A DNA stretch of 5,896 nt from JBGQOJ01 sp052119585 (GCF_052119585.1 NZ_JBGQOJ010000054.1:1-5896); one strand, 5' to 3'; shown: positions 1 to 5,896, numbered from the stretch's first letter. Made by a program: numbers and translations. Notes: a model not told the origin generated them from the sequence alone.

Positions 1-27
1 AACCAGCCTCCATCTCACACTGGCCCA

Positions 28-741
28 ATGTCTACACCGCCGTCAGATCAGGCGCAATTTTTAGAGGTGCCCTATAGCCAGTTTTGCCCCGTTGCCATGG
101 CCGCAGAGATGCTGTGCACAAGATGGACCATGGTGCTTGTCCGCGAGCTTGTCGCGGGATCAACCCGTTTCAACGACCTGCGGCGCGGGGTTCCGCGCAT
201 GTCGCCAACATTGCTGTCCCAGCGCCTGAAAGAGCTGGAGGAGGCGGGCGTGGTGGACCGTATGCCCAAACACGGCGTCTTTGAATATCACCTGACGGCG
301 GCGGGCAGGGATCTTTTGCCCGTGGTCGAGGCCTTCGGGCGCTGGGGGCAGAAATGGGTCGAATCCGACATCTCGCTCAAGAACCTCGACCCCTCGCTTT
401 TGATGTGGGACATGCGGCGCAACCTTGATCCCGCACCGCTGCCCAACAAACGCACGGTGATCCAGTTCCGCTATCCCGAACTGCAACCCTCGCGGCGCGA
501 ATGGTGGCTGGTGGTCGAGGAAACGGGCGAGGTCGACCTGTGTTCCGCCGATCCGGGGTTCGAGGTGGATCTTTATGTCTCCACCGATTTGCGCACCATG
601 ACGGCGATCTGGATGGGGCTTAGAACGGTGTCGTCCTCGCTGGATATGATCGACTTCGAGGGCCCAAGGGACATCGCCGGCACCATGCAGCAATGGCTGG
701 GCCTCAGTCCCTTCGCGACAGAGCGAAAGCTGGTGTCCTGA
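28..741 (+). CDS. HxlR-family winged-helix transcriptional regulator with C-terminal SCP2-like domain
   Basis: This is a 237-residue cytoplasmic DNA-binding regulator. Residues about 20-112 carry the HxlR signature: the N-terminal Cys-Pro (C20-P21), a 'TRW' at 31-33 where the family usually has GKW/TRW, 'RFNDLRRGVPRMSPTLLSQR' at 47-66 as the recognition-helix region, 'LKELEEAGVV' at 67-76, the wing ending in 'YHLTAAG' (87-93), and 'FGRWGQKW' (103-110). Typical HxlR proteins are about 110-150 residues, so the extra ~120 residues form a second domain. It resembles the SCP2/sterol-carrier-like C-terminus seen in some family members and may bind a ligand; that assignment is tentative. ATG 28 keeps the whole domain, but no clear Shine-Dalgarno precedes it and only 27 upstream bases are visible. 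C20 matches the redox cysteine position of YodB/HypR-type members. It lies 118 bases upstream of nspC on the same strand, so control of that operon is possible but unproven. Confidence 0.9.
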   Translation: MSTPPSDQAQFLEVPYSQFCPVAMAAEMLCTRWTMVLVRELVAGSTRFNDLRRGVPRMSPTLLSQRLKELEEAGVVDRMPKHGVFEYHLTAAGRDLLPVVEAFGRWGQKWVESDISLKNLDPSLLMWDMRRNLDPAPLPNKRTVIQFRYPELQPSRREWWLVVEETGEVDLCSADPGFEVDLYVSTDLRTMTAIWMGLRTVSSSLDMIDFEGPRDIAGTMQQWLGLSPFATERKLVS

Positions 742-768
742 CGGCGTGCGTGCTGTGTAACAGGGGTA

Positions 769-784
769 TGACAGTTTCATGTCA
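769..784. promoter_or_regulatory. Inverted repeat TGACA-N6-TGTCA, candidate operator
   Basis: A perfect 5-base inverted repeat with a 6-base centre lies between the regulator gene and nspC. Its centre is about 22 bases upstream of the candidate -35 element and roughly 57 bases upstream of the inferred transcription start, where activator sites are often found. A dimeric winged-helix protein such as the upstream HxlR protein could bind it. The match is short enough to arise by chance, so the role is inferred only from symmetry and position. Confidence 0.35.
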
Positions 785-798
785 GGGGGGCGTTCGGC

Positions 799-827
799 TT
801 GAACCCCTATGCCGTTTTCACTATACG
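799..827 (+). promoter_or_regulatory. Candidate sigma-70 promoter for the nspC operon
   Basis: TTGAAC at 799-804 (4 of 6 matches to TTGACA) is followed after exactly 17 bases by TATACG at 822-827 (4 of 6 matches to TATAAT). Transcription would then start near 833-836, about 25 bases before the GTG at 860. That position is downstream of the upstream in-frame ATG at 809, which supports the shorter NspC reading. The elements are imperfect and were found by eye. Confidence 0.45.
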
Positions 828-830
828 GCA
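810..830. repeat. Inverted repeat TGCCGT-N9-ACGGCA overlapping the promoter
   Basis: Two perfect 6-base arms (810-815 and 825-830) flank a 9-base centre. The right arm overlaps the candidate -10 element of the nspC promoter and the left arm sits in the -35/-10 spacer. A protein bound here would block RNA polymerase, so it is a reasonable repressor-site candidate. It lies mostly upstream of the inferred transcription start, so an RNA hairpin role is less likely. Confidence 0.3.
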
Positions 831-859
831 GGCTTCTTAACCCTTCCGAGGTCCAGCCC

Positions 860-1963
860 GTGCAACAGATCCAGACGCCCTATTACCTGATCGATACGTC
901 GAAGGTGCTGCGCAACATGCAAACCGTTGCCCGCCTGCGCGAGCTGTCCGGGGCCAAGGCGCTTTTGGCGTTGAAATGCTTCGCCACATGGTCGGTCTTT
1001 GACACCATGCGCCCCTATATGGACGGCACGACGTCCTCGTCCTTGTACGAGGTCCGGCTGGGCCGCGAAGAGTTCGGCGGCGAAACCCACGCCTATAGCG
1101 TGGCCTACGGCGACGACGAAATCGACGAGGTGGTCAGCCATGCGGACAAGATCATCTTCAACTCGATCAGCCAGCTGGAGCGGTTTGAGGGGCAGGCACA
1201 GGGCATCGCCCGCGGTTTGCGGCTGAACCCGCGCATCAGCTCGTCCAGCTTTGATCTGGCTGATCCGGCCCGCCCGTTCAGCCGCCTTGGCGAATGGGAC
1301 CCGGCGCGGATCGAAACCGTGATCGACCGGATCAGCGGCTTCATGATCCACTTCAACTGTGAAAATGCCGATTTCGACCTGTTCGACGCGCTGCTGACAC
1401 AGATCGAAACCGACTTTGGCGGGCTGTTGTCGCGGGTGGACTGGGTCAGTCTTGGCGGCGGCATCCATTTCACAGGCGAGGGGTACCCGCTGGAAAAACT
1501 TGCCGCACGACTGAAATCCTTTGCCGGAACATTCGGCGTTCAGGTCTATCTGGAGCCGGGCGAGGCCGCGATCACCGGATCGGCGACGCTGGAGGTCAGC
1601 GTGCTGGACACGTTGAACAACGGCAAGGATCTGGCGATAGTCGACAGTTCGATCGAGGCGCATATGCTGGATCTGCTGATCTACCGCTATGCCGCGCGGA
1701 TCGCCCCCGACGAAGGCCCGCACCGCTATATGGTGTGCGGGAAATCCTGTCTGGCGGGTGATATTTTCGGCGAATTCAATTTTGCCGAGCCGTTGAAGGT
1801 GGGTGACCGAATTTCGATTCAGGACGCCGCCGGTTACACAATGGTCAAGAAAAACTGGTTCAACGGGGTGCGGATGCCCTCGATCGTCATCAAGGAAACC
1901 GATGGCACGTTGCGCCTTGTCCGCCAGTTCGGGTTTGACGATTTCAAACAGGCGCTGTCGTAA
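860..1963 (+). CDS. nspC: Carboxynorspermidine / carboxyspermidine decarboxylase
   Basis: This PLP-dependent alanine-racemase-fold decarboxylase removes CO2 from carboxynorspermidine or carboxyspermidine to give norspermidine or spermidine, the last step of the SAM-independent polyamine route. Using GTG 860 the protein has 367 residues, close to the usual NspC length of about 370-380, and begins directly with the conserved 'QTPYYLID'. Visible landmarks are 'LLALKCFATW' with the probable PLP lysine at K39, 'DGTTSSSLYEV' (55-65), 'ETHAYSVA' (75-82), 'HFNCEN' (164-169), the glycine-rich 'SLGGG' (197-201), 'EPGE' (232-235), 'CGKSCLAGD' (293-301) with active-site Cys/Asp, and 'GYT' at 325-327. An in-frame ATG at 809 would add 17 unconserved residues, has no adjacent Shine-Dalgarno, and lies upstream of the inferred transcription start. 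GTG 860 has a weak GAGG at 848-851. The dehydrogenase gene follows after 54 bases. Substrate preference between the two triamines cannot be read from sequence. Confidence 0.95.
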   Translation: MQQIQTPYYLIDTSKVLRNMQTVARLRELSGAKALLALKCFATWSVFDTMRPYMDGTTSSSLYEVRLGREEFGGETHAYSVAYGDDEIDEVVSHADKIIFNSISQLERFEGQAQGIARGLRLNPRISSSSFDLADPARPFSRLGEWDPARIETVIDRISGFMIHFNCENADFDLFDALLTQIETDFGGLLSRVDWVSLGGGIHFTGEGYPLEKLAARLKSFAGTFGVQVYLEPGEAAITGSATLEVSVLDTLNNGKDLAIVDSSIEAHMLDLLIYRYAARIAPDEGPHRYMVCGKSCLAGDIFGEFNFAEPLKVGDRISIQDAAGYTMVKKNWFNGVRMPSIVIKETDGTLRLVRQFGFDDFKQALS

Positions 1964-2002
1964 ACCGTTGGCCCATTGACCTTCATTTGCCTATCTCAAC
2001 TC

Positions 2003-2007
2003 AGGAG
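2003..2007 (+). promoter_or_regulatory. Ribosome binding site AGGAG deciding the dehydrogenase start
   Basis: AGGAG lies 10 bases before ATG 2018. It selects that start over an in-frame upstream start at 1976, a TTG-type codon with no Shine-Dalgarno. It also means the second operon gene is translated from its own strong signal rather than only by coupling to nspC. Confidence 0.75.
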
Positions 2008-2017
2008 ACGCTTCATC

Positions 2018-3265
2018 ATGAAACGGAATGTCCTCATCATCGGCGCAGGCGGCGTGGCCCGCGTGGTCGCGCATAAAGCCGCGCAGAACAACGACCTTTT
2101 GGGTGATCTGCATATCGCGTCCCGAACCCTGTCGAAATGCGAAGATGTCATCGCCTCGGTCCATGACAAGGGCGCGATGAAGGTCAAGGGCGTGTTCATG
2201 GCCCACGCGCTGGATGCGATGGATGTGGCGGCAACTGCCGATCTGATCCGCAAGACCGGCGCGCAGATCGTCATCAATGTCGGGTCGTCGTTTCTGAACA
2301 TGTCGGTGATGTCCGCCTGCATCGAAACGGGTGCCGCCTATATCGACACCGCGATTCACGAAGACCCCGCCAAGATATGCGAGGCACCGCCGTGGTATGC
2401 CAACTACGAATGGAAGCGCCGCGATGAATGTGCCGCCGCCGGTGTCACCGCCATTCTGGGCGCGGGATTTGATCCGGGGGTTGTGAACGCCTATGCCCGT
2501 CTGGCGAAAGACGCGTATTTCGACGAAATCACCGACATCGACATCGTGGATATCAACGCCGGATCGCACGGGCGCTGGTTCGCGACCAATTTCGACCCGG
2601 AAATCAATTTCCGCGAATTCACCGGCGAGGTCTGGTCCTGGCAGAATTCCAAATGGGTTTCGAACCAGATGTTCGAGGTCGGCCACGACTGGGATCTGCC
2701 CGTCGTCGGCACCCAACGCGCCTACATGACCGGCCACGACGAGGTCCACTCGATCAGCCAGAATCTGGGCATCCCGAACGTGCGGTTCTGGATGGGTTTT
2801 GGCGAACGGTATATCACCGTGTTCACCGTCCTGAAAAACCTCGGGCTTTTGTCTGAAAAGCCGGTCAGAACCGCCGAGGGGCTAGAGGTGGTGCCGCTGA
2901 AGGTGGTCAAGGCCGTGCTGCCTGACCCCGCCTCGCTGGCGCCCGATTACACCGGCAAAACCTGCATAGGTGATGTGGTGAAGGGCACGAAAGACGGCCA
3001 CCCCCGAGAGGTGTTCATCTATAACATCGCCGACCACGAACAGGCCTTTGCCGAGGTCGGCAGTCAGGGCATTTCCTACACTGCGGGCGTGCCCGCCGTG
3101 GCCGCTGCAATGCTGGTGGCGCGGGGCGATTGGGACGTGGCCAAAATGGCCAACATTGAAGAACTGCCGCCGCGCCCGTTCCTTGGGTTGCTGGACAAGA
3201 TGGGGCTGCCCACTTGGGTCCGCGACGAAACCGGCGAGCGGTTGCTGACGGACTGGGCCGACTAG
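2018..3265 (+). CDS. Carboxynorspermidine / carboxyspermidine dehydrogenase (saccharopine dehydrogenase family)
   Basis: This NADPH-dependent reductase joins aspartate beta-semialdehyde to 1,3-diaminopropane or putrescine, making the carboxylated triamine that NspC then decarboxylates. With ATG 2018 it has 415 residues, normal for the family. The Rossmann motif 'VLIIGAGGVARVV' is at 5-17, right at the N-terminus, which supports this start. Further landmarks are 'HIASRT' (32-37) at the end of strand two, where the cofactor ribose is bound, 'VINVGSSFLN' (85-94), 'AAYIDTAIHED' (106-116), and the family-typical 'GAGFDPGVVNAYA' (148-160). The C-terminal part, with 'SYTAGVPAVAAAML' (353-366), matches the saccharopine-dehydrogenase C-terminal region. 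It lies 54 bases after nspC on the same strand and ends about 36 bases before a strong terminator, so the two genes form a small operon. A lysine-pathway saccharopine dehydrogenase is the alternative, but pairing with nspC makes the polyamine role far more likely. Confidence 0.92.
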   Translation: MKRNVLIIGAGGVARVVAHKAAQNNDLLGDLHIASRTLSKCEDVIASVHDKGAMKVKGVFMAHALDAMDVAATADLIRKTGAQIVINVGSSFLNMSVMSACIETGAAYIDTAIHEDPAKICEAPPWYANYEWKRRDECAAAGVTAILGAGFDPGVVNAYARLAKDAYFDEITDIDIVDINAGSHGRWFATNFDPEINFREFTGEVWSWQNSKWVSNQMFEVGHDWDLPVVGTQRAYMTGHDEVHSISQNLGIPNVRFWMGFGERYITVFTVLKNLGLLSEKPVRTAEGLEVVPLKVVKAVLPDPASLAPDYTGKTCIGDVVKGTKDGHPREVFIYNIADHEQAFAEVGSQGISYTAGVPAVAAAMLVARGDWDVAKMANIEELPPRPFLGLLDKMGLPTWVRDETGERLLTDWAD

Positions 3266-3301
3266 GGCGCGGTCATCCGGACGAAATGCAGAAGGCGGTG
3301 A

Positions 3302-3336
3302 AAGGGCGGTGTCTGTGGACGCCGCCCTTGTTTTTT
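3302..3336 (+). terminator. Rho-independent terminator of the polyamine operon
   Basis: The arms 3302-3313 and 3318-3329 pair over 12 positions (AAGGGCGGTGTC with GACGCCGCCCTT, one G-U wobble) around a TGTG tetraloop. One base later comes a run of six T (3331-3336). This is a textbook plus-strand terminator 36 bases after the dehydrogenase stop. Read on the minus strand the hairpin is followed by only a short T run, so it would stop the convergent yghU transcript weakly at best. Confidence 0.9.
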
Positions 3337-3344
3337 GTGCCGGC

Positions 3345-4220
3345 CTAGATTTCGGTCGCAACCTTATCCTGCGTCTTTGTGTCAAAGTCGCTGGCGTCAT
3401 GCCGCTCGTGCAGTTGCGTTTCCAGATCGCCGAAAGCGCGATTGACCATGCGGCCACGCTGCACCGCGGGGCGCGCGTCGATGGCCTGCGCCCAGCGGAC
3501 AACATGGGTATAGGACGCCACGTCCAGAAACTCCGCCGCGCCATAAAGCCGGCCCAGAACAAGCTGGCCATACCATGCCCAGATCGCCATATCGGCGATG
3601 CTGTACTCGTCCCCCGCGATGAAATCCTTGTCGGCCAGATGCCGGTCCAGAACGTCCAGCTGGCGCTTGACCTCCATCGTGAAGCGGTCGATGCAATATT
3701 CGATCTTGGTCGGCGCATAGCTGTAGAAATGGCCAAAGCCACCGCCCAGATAGGGTGCGCTGCCCATTTGCCAGAACAGCCATGACAGGCATTCGGTGCG
3801 TGCAGCCGGATCGGTAGGCACAAAGGCCCCGAATTTTTCCGCCAGATACAACAGGATAGACCCGGATTCGAAGACGCGCGTCGGGGGGGTGGTGCTGTGA
3901 TCGACCATCGCCGGAATTTTAGAGTTCGGGTTGACCTCGACAAAGCCGCTGCCGAACTGGTCGCCCTCGTTGATGCGGATCAGCCAGGCGTCATACTCGG
4001 CCCCTGTGATCCCGCGCGCCAGAAGTTCCTCCAGCATGACCGTCACCTTGACGCCGTTCGGCGTCGCCAGCGAGTAAAGCTGGATCGGATGCTGGCCCAC
4101 CGACAGGGTCTTGTCGTGGGTCGCACCGGCAACAGGGCGGTTGATCTTGGCAAACTCGCCGCCGTTTTCGGCCTGCCATGTCCAGACCTTTGGGGGTGTG
4201 TAGGGGATGGAATCTTTCAT
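3345..4220 (-). CDS. yghU: Glutathione S-transferase family disulfide-bond oxidoreductase, YghU type
   Basis: This cytosolic nu-class glutathione S-transferase-like protein has members that use bound glutathione to reduce disulfides such as 2-hydroxyethyl disulfide and have modest peroxidase activity. With ATG at 4220-4218 it has 291 residues, close to the 288 of E. coli YghU as I recall it, and the N-terminus aligns: 'PPKVWTW' at 9-15, then 'INRPVAG' (26-32) and 'HPIQLYSLATPNG' (44-56). The thioredoxin-fold half carries 'VNPNSKIPAM' (96-105, with the cis-Pro region) and 'ESGSILLYLAEKFG' (118-131), which binds the glutathione gamma-glutamyl group. The helical half has 'GGGFGHFYSYAP' (159-170), 'IAGDEYSIADMAIW' (201-214, the GST N-capping motif) and 'LHERHDASDF' near the end (270-279). 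An in-frame ATG at 4256-4254 would add 12 residues with no family match and no better ribosome site, so the shorter form is chosen. The gene is convergent with the polyamine operon and divergent from the methyltransferase. Confidence 0.95.
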   Translation of the reverse strand: MKDSIPYTPPKVWTWQAENGGEFAKINRPVAGATHDKTLSVGQHPIQLYSLATPNGVKVTVMLEELLARGITGAEYDAWLIRINEGDQFGSGFVEVNPNSKIPAMVDHSTTPPTRVFESGSILLYLAEKFGAFVPTDPAARTECLSWLFWQMGSAPYLGGGFGHFYSYAPTKIEYCIDRFTMEVKRQLDVLDRHLADKDFIAGDEYSIADMAIWAWYGQLVLGRLYGAAEFLDVASYTHVVRWAQAIDARPAVQRGRMVNRAFGDLETQLHERHDASDFDTKTQDKVATEI

Positions 4221-4422
4221 AGGGCACACTTTTTCGTTAGGAATTTCATCGCCCATACCTAAGCCATCGCAGCAGCGTTTGCACGGGGGGGCGGCATTTC
4301 ATTGCGCAGGATCACGCATTTGCGCTGTTTCCGCCCGCCCCTGAACCAGACAGGAAACCCCGCGCCCCACCACAACAAAAAAACATATCGAAGCCCGCGA
4401 TGTTTGCGGATAAGCACGGCGG
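4221..4422. other. Divergent intergenic spacer between yghU and the RlmL-type gene
   Basis: These 202 bases must hold the promoters for both flanking genes, but no pair of promoter elements convinced me on either strand. Visible structure includes TTGCGC twice (4302-4307 and 4320-4325, 18 bases apart), a run of seven G (4285-4291) and a run of seven A (4377-4383) just upstream of the methyltransferase gene. The A-rich stretch from 4371 to 4388 is the least GC-rich part and a plausible promoter area for the rightward gene. No open reading frame here looks real. Confidence 0.5.
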
Positions 4423-5538
4423 ATGAATATAGATGATACATTCGAGATTTTTCTTGTGGCCTCTCCGGGGCTGGAGGCCGTGCTGTGCGAAGAGGCGCAG
4501 GCGAAGGGGTTCGCGGGCGCCACGCAGGTTCCCGGCGGCGTCAACGTGCAGGGCGGCTGGCCAGAGGTCTGGCGCGCAAACCTTGAACTGCGCGGGGCCA
4601 GCCGGGTTCTGGCGCGGATCGGCGCGTTCAGGGTGTTCCACCTTGCGCAGCTTGATAAACGCTCTCGCAAATTCGACTGGGGCCGCGTGCTGCGCAAGGA
4701 TGTGCCGGTGCGGGTCGAGGTGACGTGCAAGTCGTCAAAGATCTACCATGCAGGAGCCGCGTCGCAGCGGATCGAAACCGCGATCCGCGAGGAGCTGGGC
4801 GCAACCATCGCCCCTGATGCCGCCATCGCCGTCAAGGTGCGCATCGACGACGATCTGTGCACGATCAGCGTCGATACCTCGGGCGAGTCGCTGCACAAAC
4901 GCGGCCACAAAGAGGCGGTGGGCAAAGCCCCGATGCGCGAAACGCTTGCCTTTTTGTTCCTGCGTCAATGCGGCTATGACGGGCGCGAACCCGTGGTTGA
5001 TCCGATGTGCGGCTCCGGCACCTTTGTGATCGAGGCGGCAGAGATGGCGGCGGGCCTTCACCCCGGTCGGACACGGGCGTTTGCCTTTGAACAATTGGCG
5101 ACATTCGACGCCGCCGTCTGGCAGCAGATGCGTGCGCCACGGGGGCTGACGCCGCCATCCTTGCGGTTCTTCGGCAGCGACCGCGACGCGGGCGCGATCA
5201 AGATGAGCGGCGCCAATGCCGCCCGCGCCGGTGTCGAGGCGTTCACCAACTTCCAACACCATGCGGTCAGCGATCTGGAGCCGCCAAGCGGCCCCCCCGG
5301 TCTGGTGATCGTGAACCCGCCCTACGGCGCGCGGATCGGCGACAAGCGGCTGCTGTTTTCGGTTTACGGGGCCCTTGGCAAAACGCTTTTGACCCGGTTT
5401 TCGGGATGGCGTGTGGGCATGGTGACCAGTGACAAGTCGCTTGCGAAAGCATCATTGTTGCCCTTTGCGCCGCCCGGCCCGCCGGTCTCGCATGGCGGGT
5501 TGAAGGTGCATTTGTTCCAGACGCCCCGATTACGGTAG
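4423..5538 (+). CDS. rlmL: THUMP-domain class I SAM-dependent RNA methyltransferase, RlmL type
   Basis: The predicted role is methylation of guanine N2 in 23S rRNA (the m2G2445 activity of E. coli RlmL) using S-adenosylmethionine. The 371-residue protein has an N-terminal RNA-binding part: 'IFLVASPGLEAVLCEE' (9-24) is the ferredoxin-like lead-in, and the THUMP domain spans about 50-155, ending in 'CTISVDTSGESLHKRGH' (146-162). The Rossmann methyltransferase domain follows with 'APMRETLAF' (169-177), motif I 'DPMCGSGT' (193-200), 'FFGSDRDAGAI' (249-259) and the catalytic 'NPPYG' (298-302), typical of N2-guanine and N6-adenine methylases. E. coli RlmL is a ~700-residue fusion with an m7G methylase (RlmK). 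Here only the first module is present and the gene ends normally, as in many stand-alone COG0116 proteins. ATG 4423 sits just before the conserved start region and has only a weak upstream purine stretch (GCGGATAAG). The exact target base is inferred from the family. Confidence 0.9.
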   Translation: MNIDDTFEIFLVASPGLEAVLCEEAQAKGFAGATQVPGGVNVQGGWPEVWRANLELRGASRVLARIGAFRVFHLAQLDKRSRKFDWGRVLRKDVPVRVEVTCKSSKIYHAGAASQRIETAIREELGATIAPDAAIAVKVRIDDDLCTISVDTSGESLHKRGHKEAVGKAPMRETLAFLFLRQCGYDGREPVVDPMCGSGTFVIEAAEMAAGLHPGRTRAFAFEQLATFDAAVWQQMRAPRGLTPPSLRFFGSDRDAGAIKMSGANAARAGVEAFTNFQHHAVSDLEPPSGPPGLVIVNPPYGARIGDKRLLFSVYGALGKTLLTRFSGWRVGMVTSDKSLAKASLLPFAPPGPPVSHGGLKVHLFQTPRLR

Positions 5539-5741
5539 GGGACATTGCGTCGCGCGAAACGGGGGGCCGCATGGTGTCGGATGATCCGCGACCGCATACC
5601 CCCCAAGGGCTGAAAATGTCAGGCCGGTTGGTTATCCCGGTCCCCGCTTCGGCGGGATTTAGTCGATTTTTCGAACCCGCAGCATGATCACCCTAACCGG
5701 GGGGTGCTGTGGCGCGCTTTGATAAGCTGCAGCTGCCCTTT
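5539..5741. other. Non-coding stretch after the methyltransferase gene
   Basis: I see no supportable gene here on either strand. It contains the probable terminator at 5643-5671, a short self-complementary TCGA-TTTT-TCGA (5663-5674) and a 10-base perfect palindrome AGCTGCAGCT (5725-5734) of unknown meaning. Together with the uncertain region to its right, it makes about 358 bases without a convincing intact gene. Confidence 0.6.
5643..5671 (+). terminator. Probable terminator with UUCG tetraloop
   Basis: CCCGC (5643-5647) pairs with GCGGG (5652-5656) around TTCG, giving the very stable C(UUCG)G hairpin. ATTT follows at once and a run of five T comes at 5667-5671. A competing pairing of ATCCCG (5634-5639) with CGGGAT (5653-5658) is possible. 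The stem is short and the main T run is about ten bases away, so it is a weaker terminator than the one after the polyamine operon. Its position about 105 bases past the rlmL stop fits. Confidence 0.5.
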
Positions 5742-5896
5742 TCAGTGCGCGGAGCACAGATGCAGAGCAAACAACTGATAATCGTCGCTCAGATATTCAT
5801 ATCCGGGGTGATGCCATTCCGAGCTATGCGGGAATTTGGGTGATGGCGTGATTTGAAGGGCGGCGTATCGTGGCGGGTGTCAAAGCCGGCCAGAAC
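5742..5896 (-). pseudogene. Possible frameshifted 3' end of a minus-strand gene, truncated by the window edge
   Basis: Two minus-strand frames look partly coding. From the window edge (5896) leftward, one frame reads 'VLAGFDTRHDTPPFK' with 11 of 15 codons ending in G or C, then becomes Arg/His-rich and stops at 5789-5791. A second frame is open from 5879 to a stop at 5742-5744 and includes 'SSEWHHPGYEYLSDDYQLF'. It has no ATG or GTG start and is closed upstream by a stop at 5880-5882. A single frameshift near 5850 would join them into one C-terminus. This could be a decayed gene, a sequencing error or chance. I do not recognise the product. The 'EWHH' is only superficially like motifs in some HNH-type and phage proteins. 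Confidence 0.25.
5760..5843 (+). CDS. Possible 27-residue hydrophobic small peptide
   Basis: A short reading frame begins with ATG 5760, preceded by GGAG (5751-5754) at 5 bases. Residues about 6-18 ('LIIVAQIFISGVM') are hydrophobic, so a tiny membrane peptide is conceivable. It lies codon-for-codon opposite the possible minus-strand gene end, so probably at most one of the two is real. A frame this short is expected often by chance, and no family is recognised. Confidence 0.15.
   Translation: MQSKQLIIVAQIFISGVMPFRAMREFG

Noticed and set aside
160..780. 206-codon minus-strand reading frame opposite the HxlR gene
   Set aside because: It is antisense to a clearly recognised gene with strong third-position G/C bias, which keeps the opposite frame open. 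The translation is rich in Arg, His and Gly and matches no family I know.
762..808. Long-range pairing of AGGGGT (762-767) with ACCCCT (803-808), suggesting an RNA leader or riboswitch
   Set aside because: Only six pairs over a long loop, no known riboswitch core is recognisable, and the inferred transcript starts downstream of it.
821..1723. 300-codon minus-strand reading frame opposite nspC
   Set aside because: It is a shadow of nspC, whose conserved motifs run along the whole plus-strand frame.
1976..1981. TTGACC, close to a -35 consensus, between nspC and the dehydrogenase gene
   Set aside because: No acceptable -10 element lies at 16-18 bases downstream (the sequence there is AACTCAG), so an internal promoter is not supported.
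2882..3943. 353-codon minus-strand frame spanning the dehydrogenase end, the terminator and part of yghU
   Set aside because: It crosses a strong terminator and two recognised genes out of frame, and its composition (many Arg, Ser, Trp, Pro) is typical of a wrong frame in GC-rich DNA.
5870..5896. GTG start with GAAGGG about 9 bases upstream, open to the window edge (nine codons)
   Set aside because: Nine codons are too few to call a gene, and it conflicts with the coding-like minus-strand frame at the same place. Sequence beyond the edge is needed to decide.

Overview
The window looks like ordinary chromosomal DNA from an alphaproteobacterium, most likely of the Rhodobacterales (Roseobacter/Rhodobacter type). 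This rests on the high GC content, strong G/C preference at third codon positions in every real gene, and the character of the proteins. It is an inference from reading, not from a search. I see no mobile elements, CRISPR arrays, tRNA or rRNA genes.

Layout. (1) 28-741 (+) encodes an HxlR-type winged-helix regulator with an extra C-terminal domain. (2) A 118-base spacer follows. It carries a candidate sigma-70 promoter (TTGAAC, 17 bases, TATACG) and two short inverted repeats. (3) 860-1963 (+) and 2018-3265 (+) form a two-gene polyamine operon: the PLP enzyme carboxynorspermidine/carboxyspermidine decarboxylase (nspC), then its partner, a saccharopine-dehydrogenase-like carboxy(nor)spermidine dehydrogenase. 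A strong intrinsic terminator at 3302-3336 ends this unit. (4) 3345-4220 (-) encodes a YghU-type glutathione S-transferase / disulfide-bond reductase, convergent with the operon. (5) A divergent spacer at 4221-4422 separates it from 4423-5538 (+), a stand-alone THUMP-domain RNA methyltransferase of the RlmL (23S rRNA m2G) type. (6) The last ~358 bases hold no convincing intact gene. They contain a probable UUCG-capped terminator and, on the minus strand, short coding-like stretches in two frames that may be a decayed or frameshifted gene end.

How the genes work together. The dehydrogenase condenses aspartate beta-semialdehyde with a diamine to give a carboxylated triamine, and NspC decarboxylates it to (nor)spermidine, the route that needs no S-adenosylmethionine. 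The genes supplying the semialdehyde and diamine are not in the window. The HxlR regulator lies directly upstream on the same strand and could control the pair, but only position supports this. The GST and the methyltransferase look like unrelated housekeeping neighbours.

I found no clear undescribed system. The points most worth a second look are the nspC promoter/operator region, which also argues for a GTG start at 860, and the possible gene remnant at the right edge.
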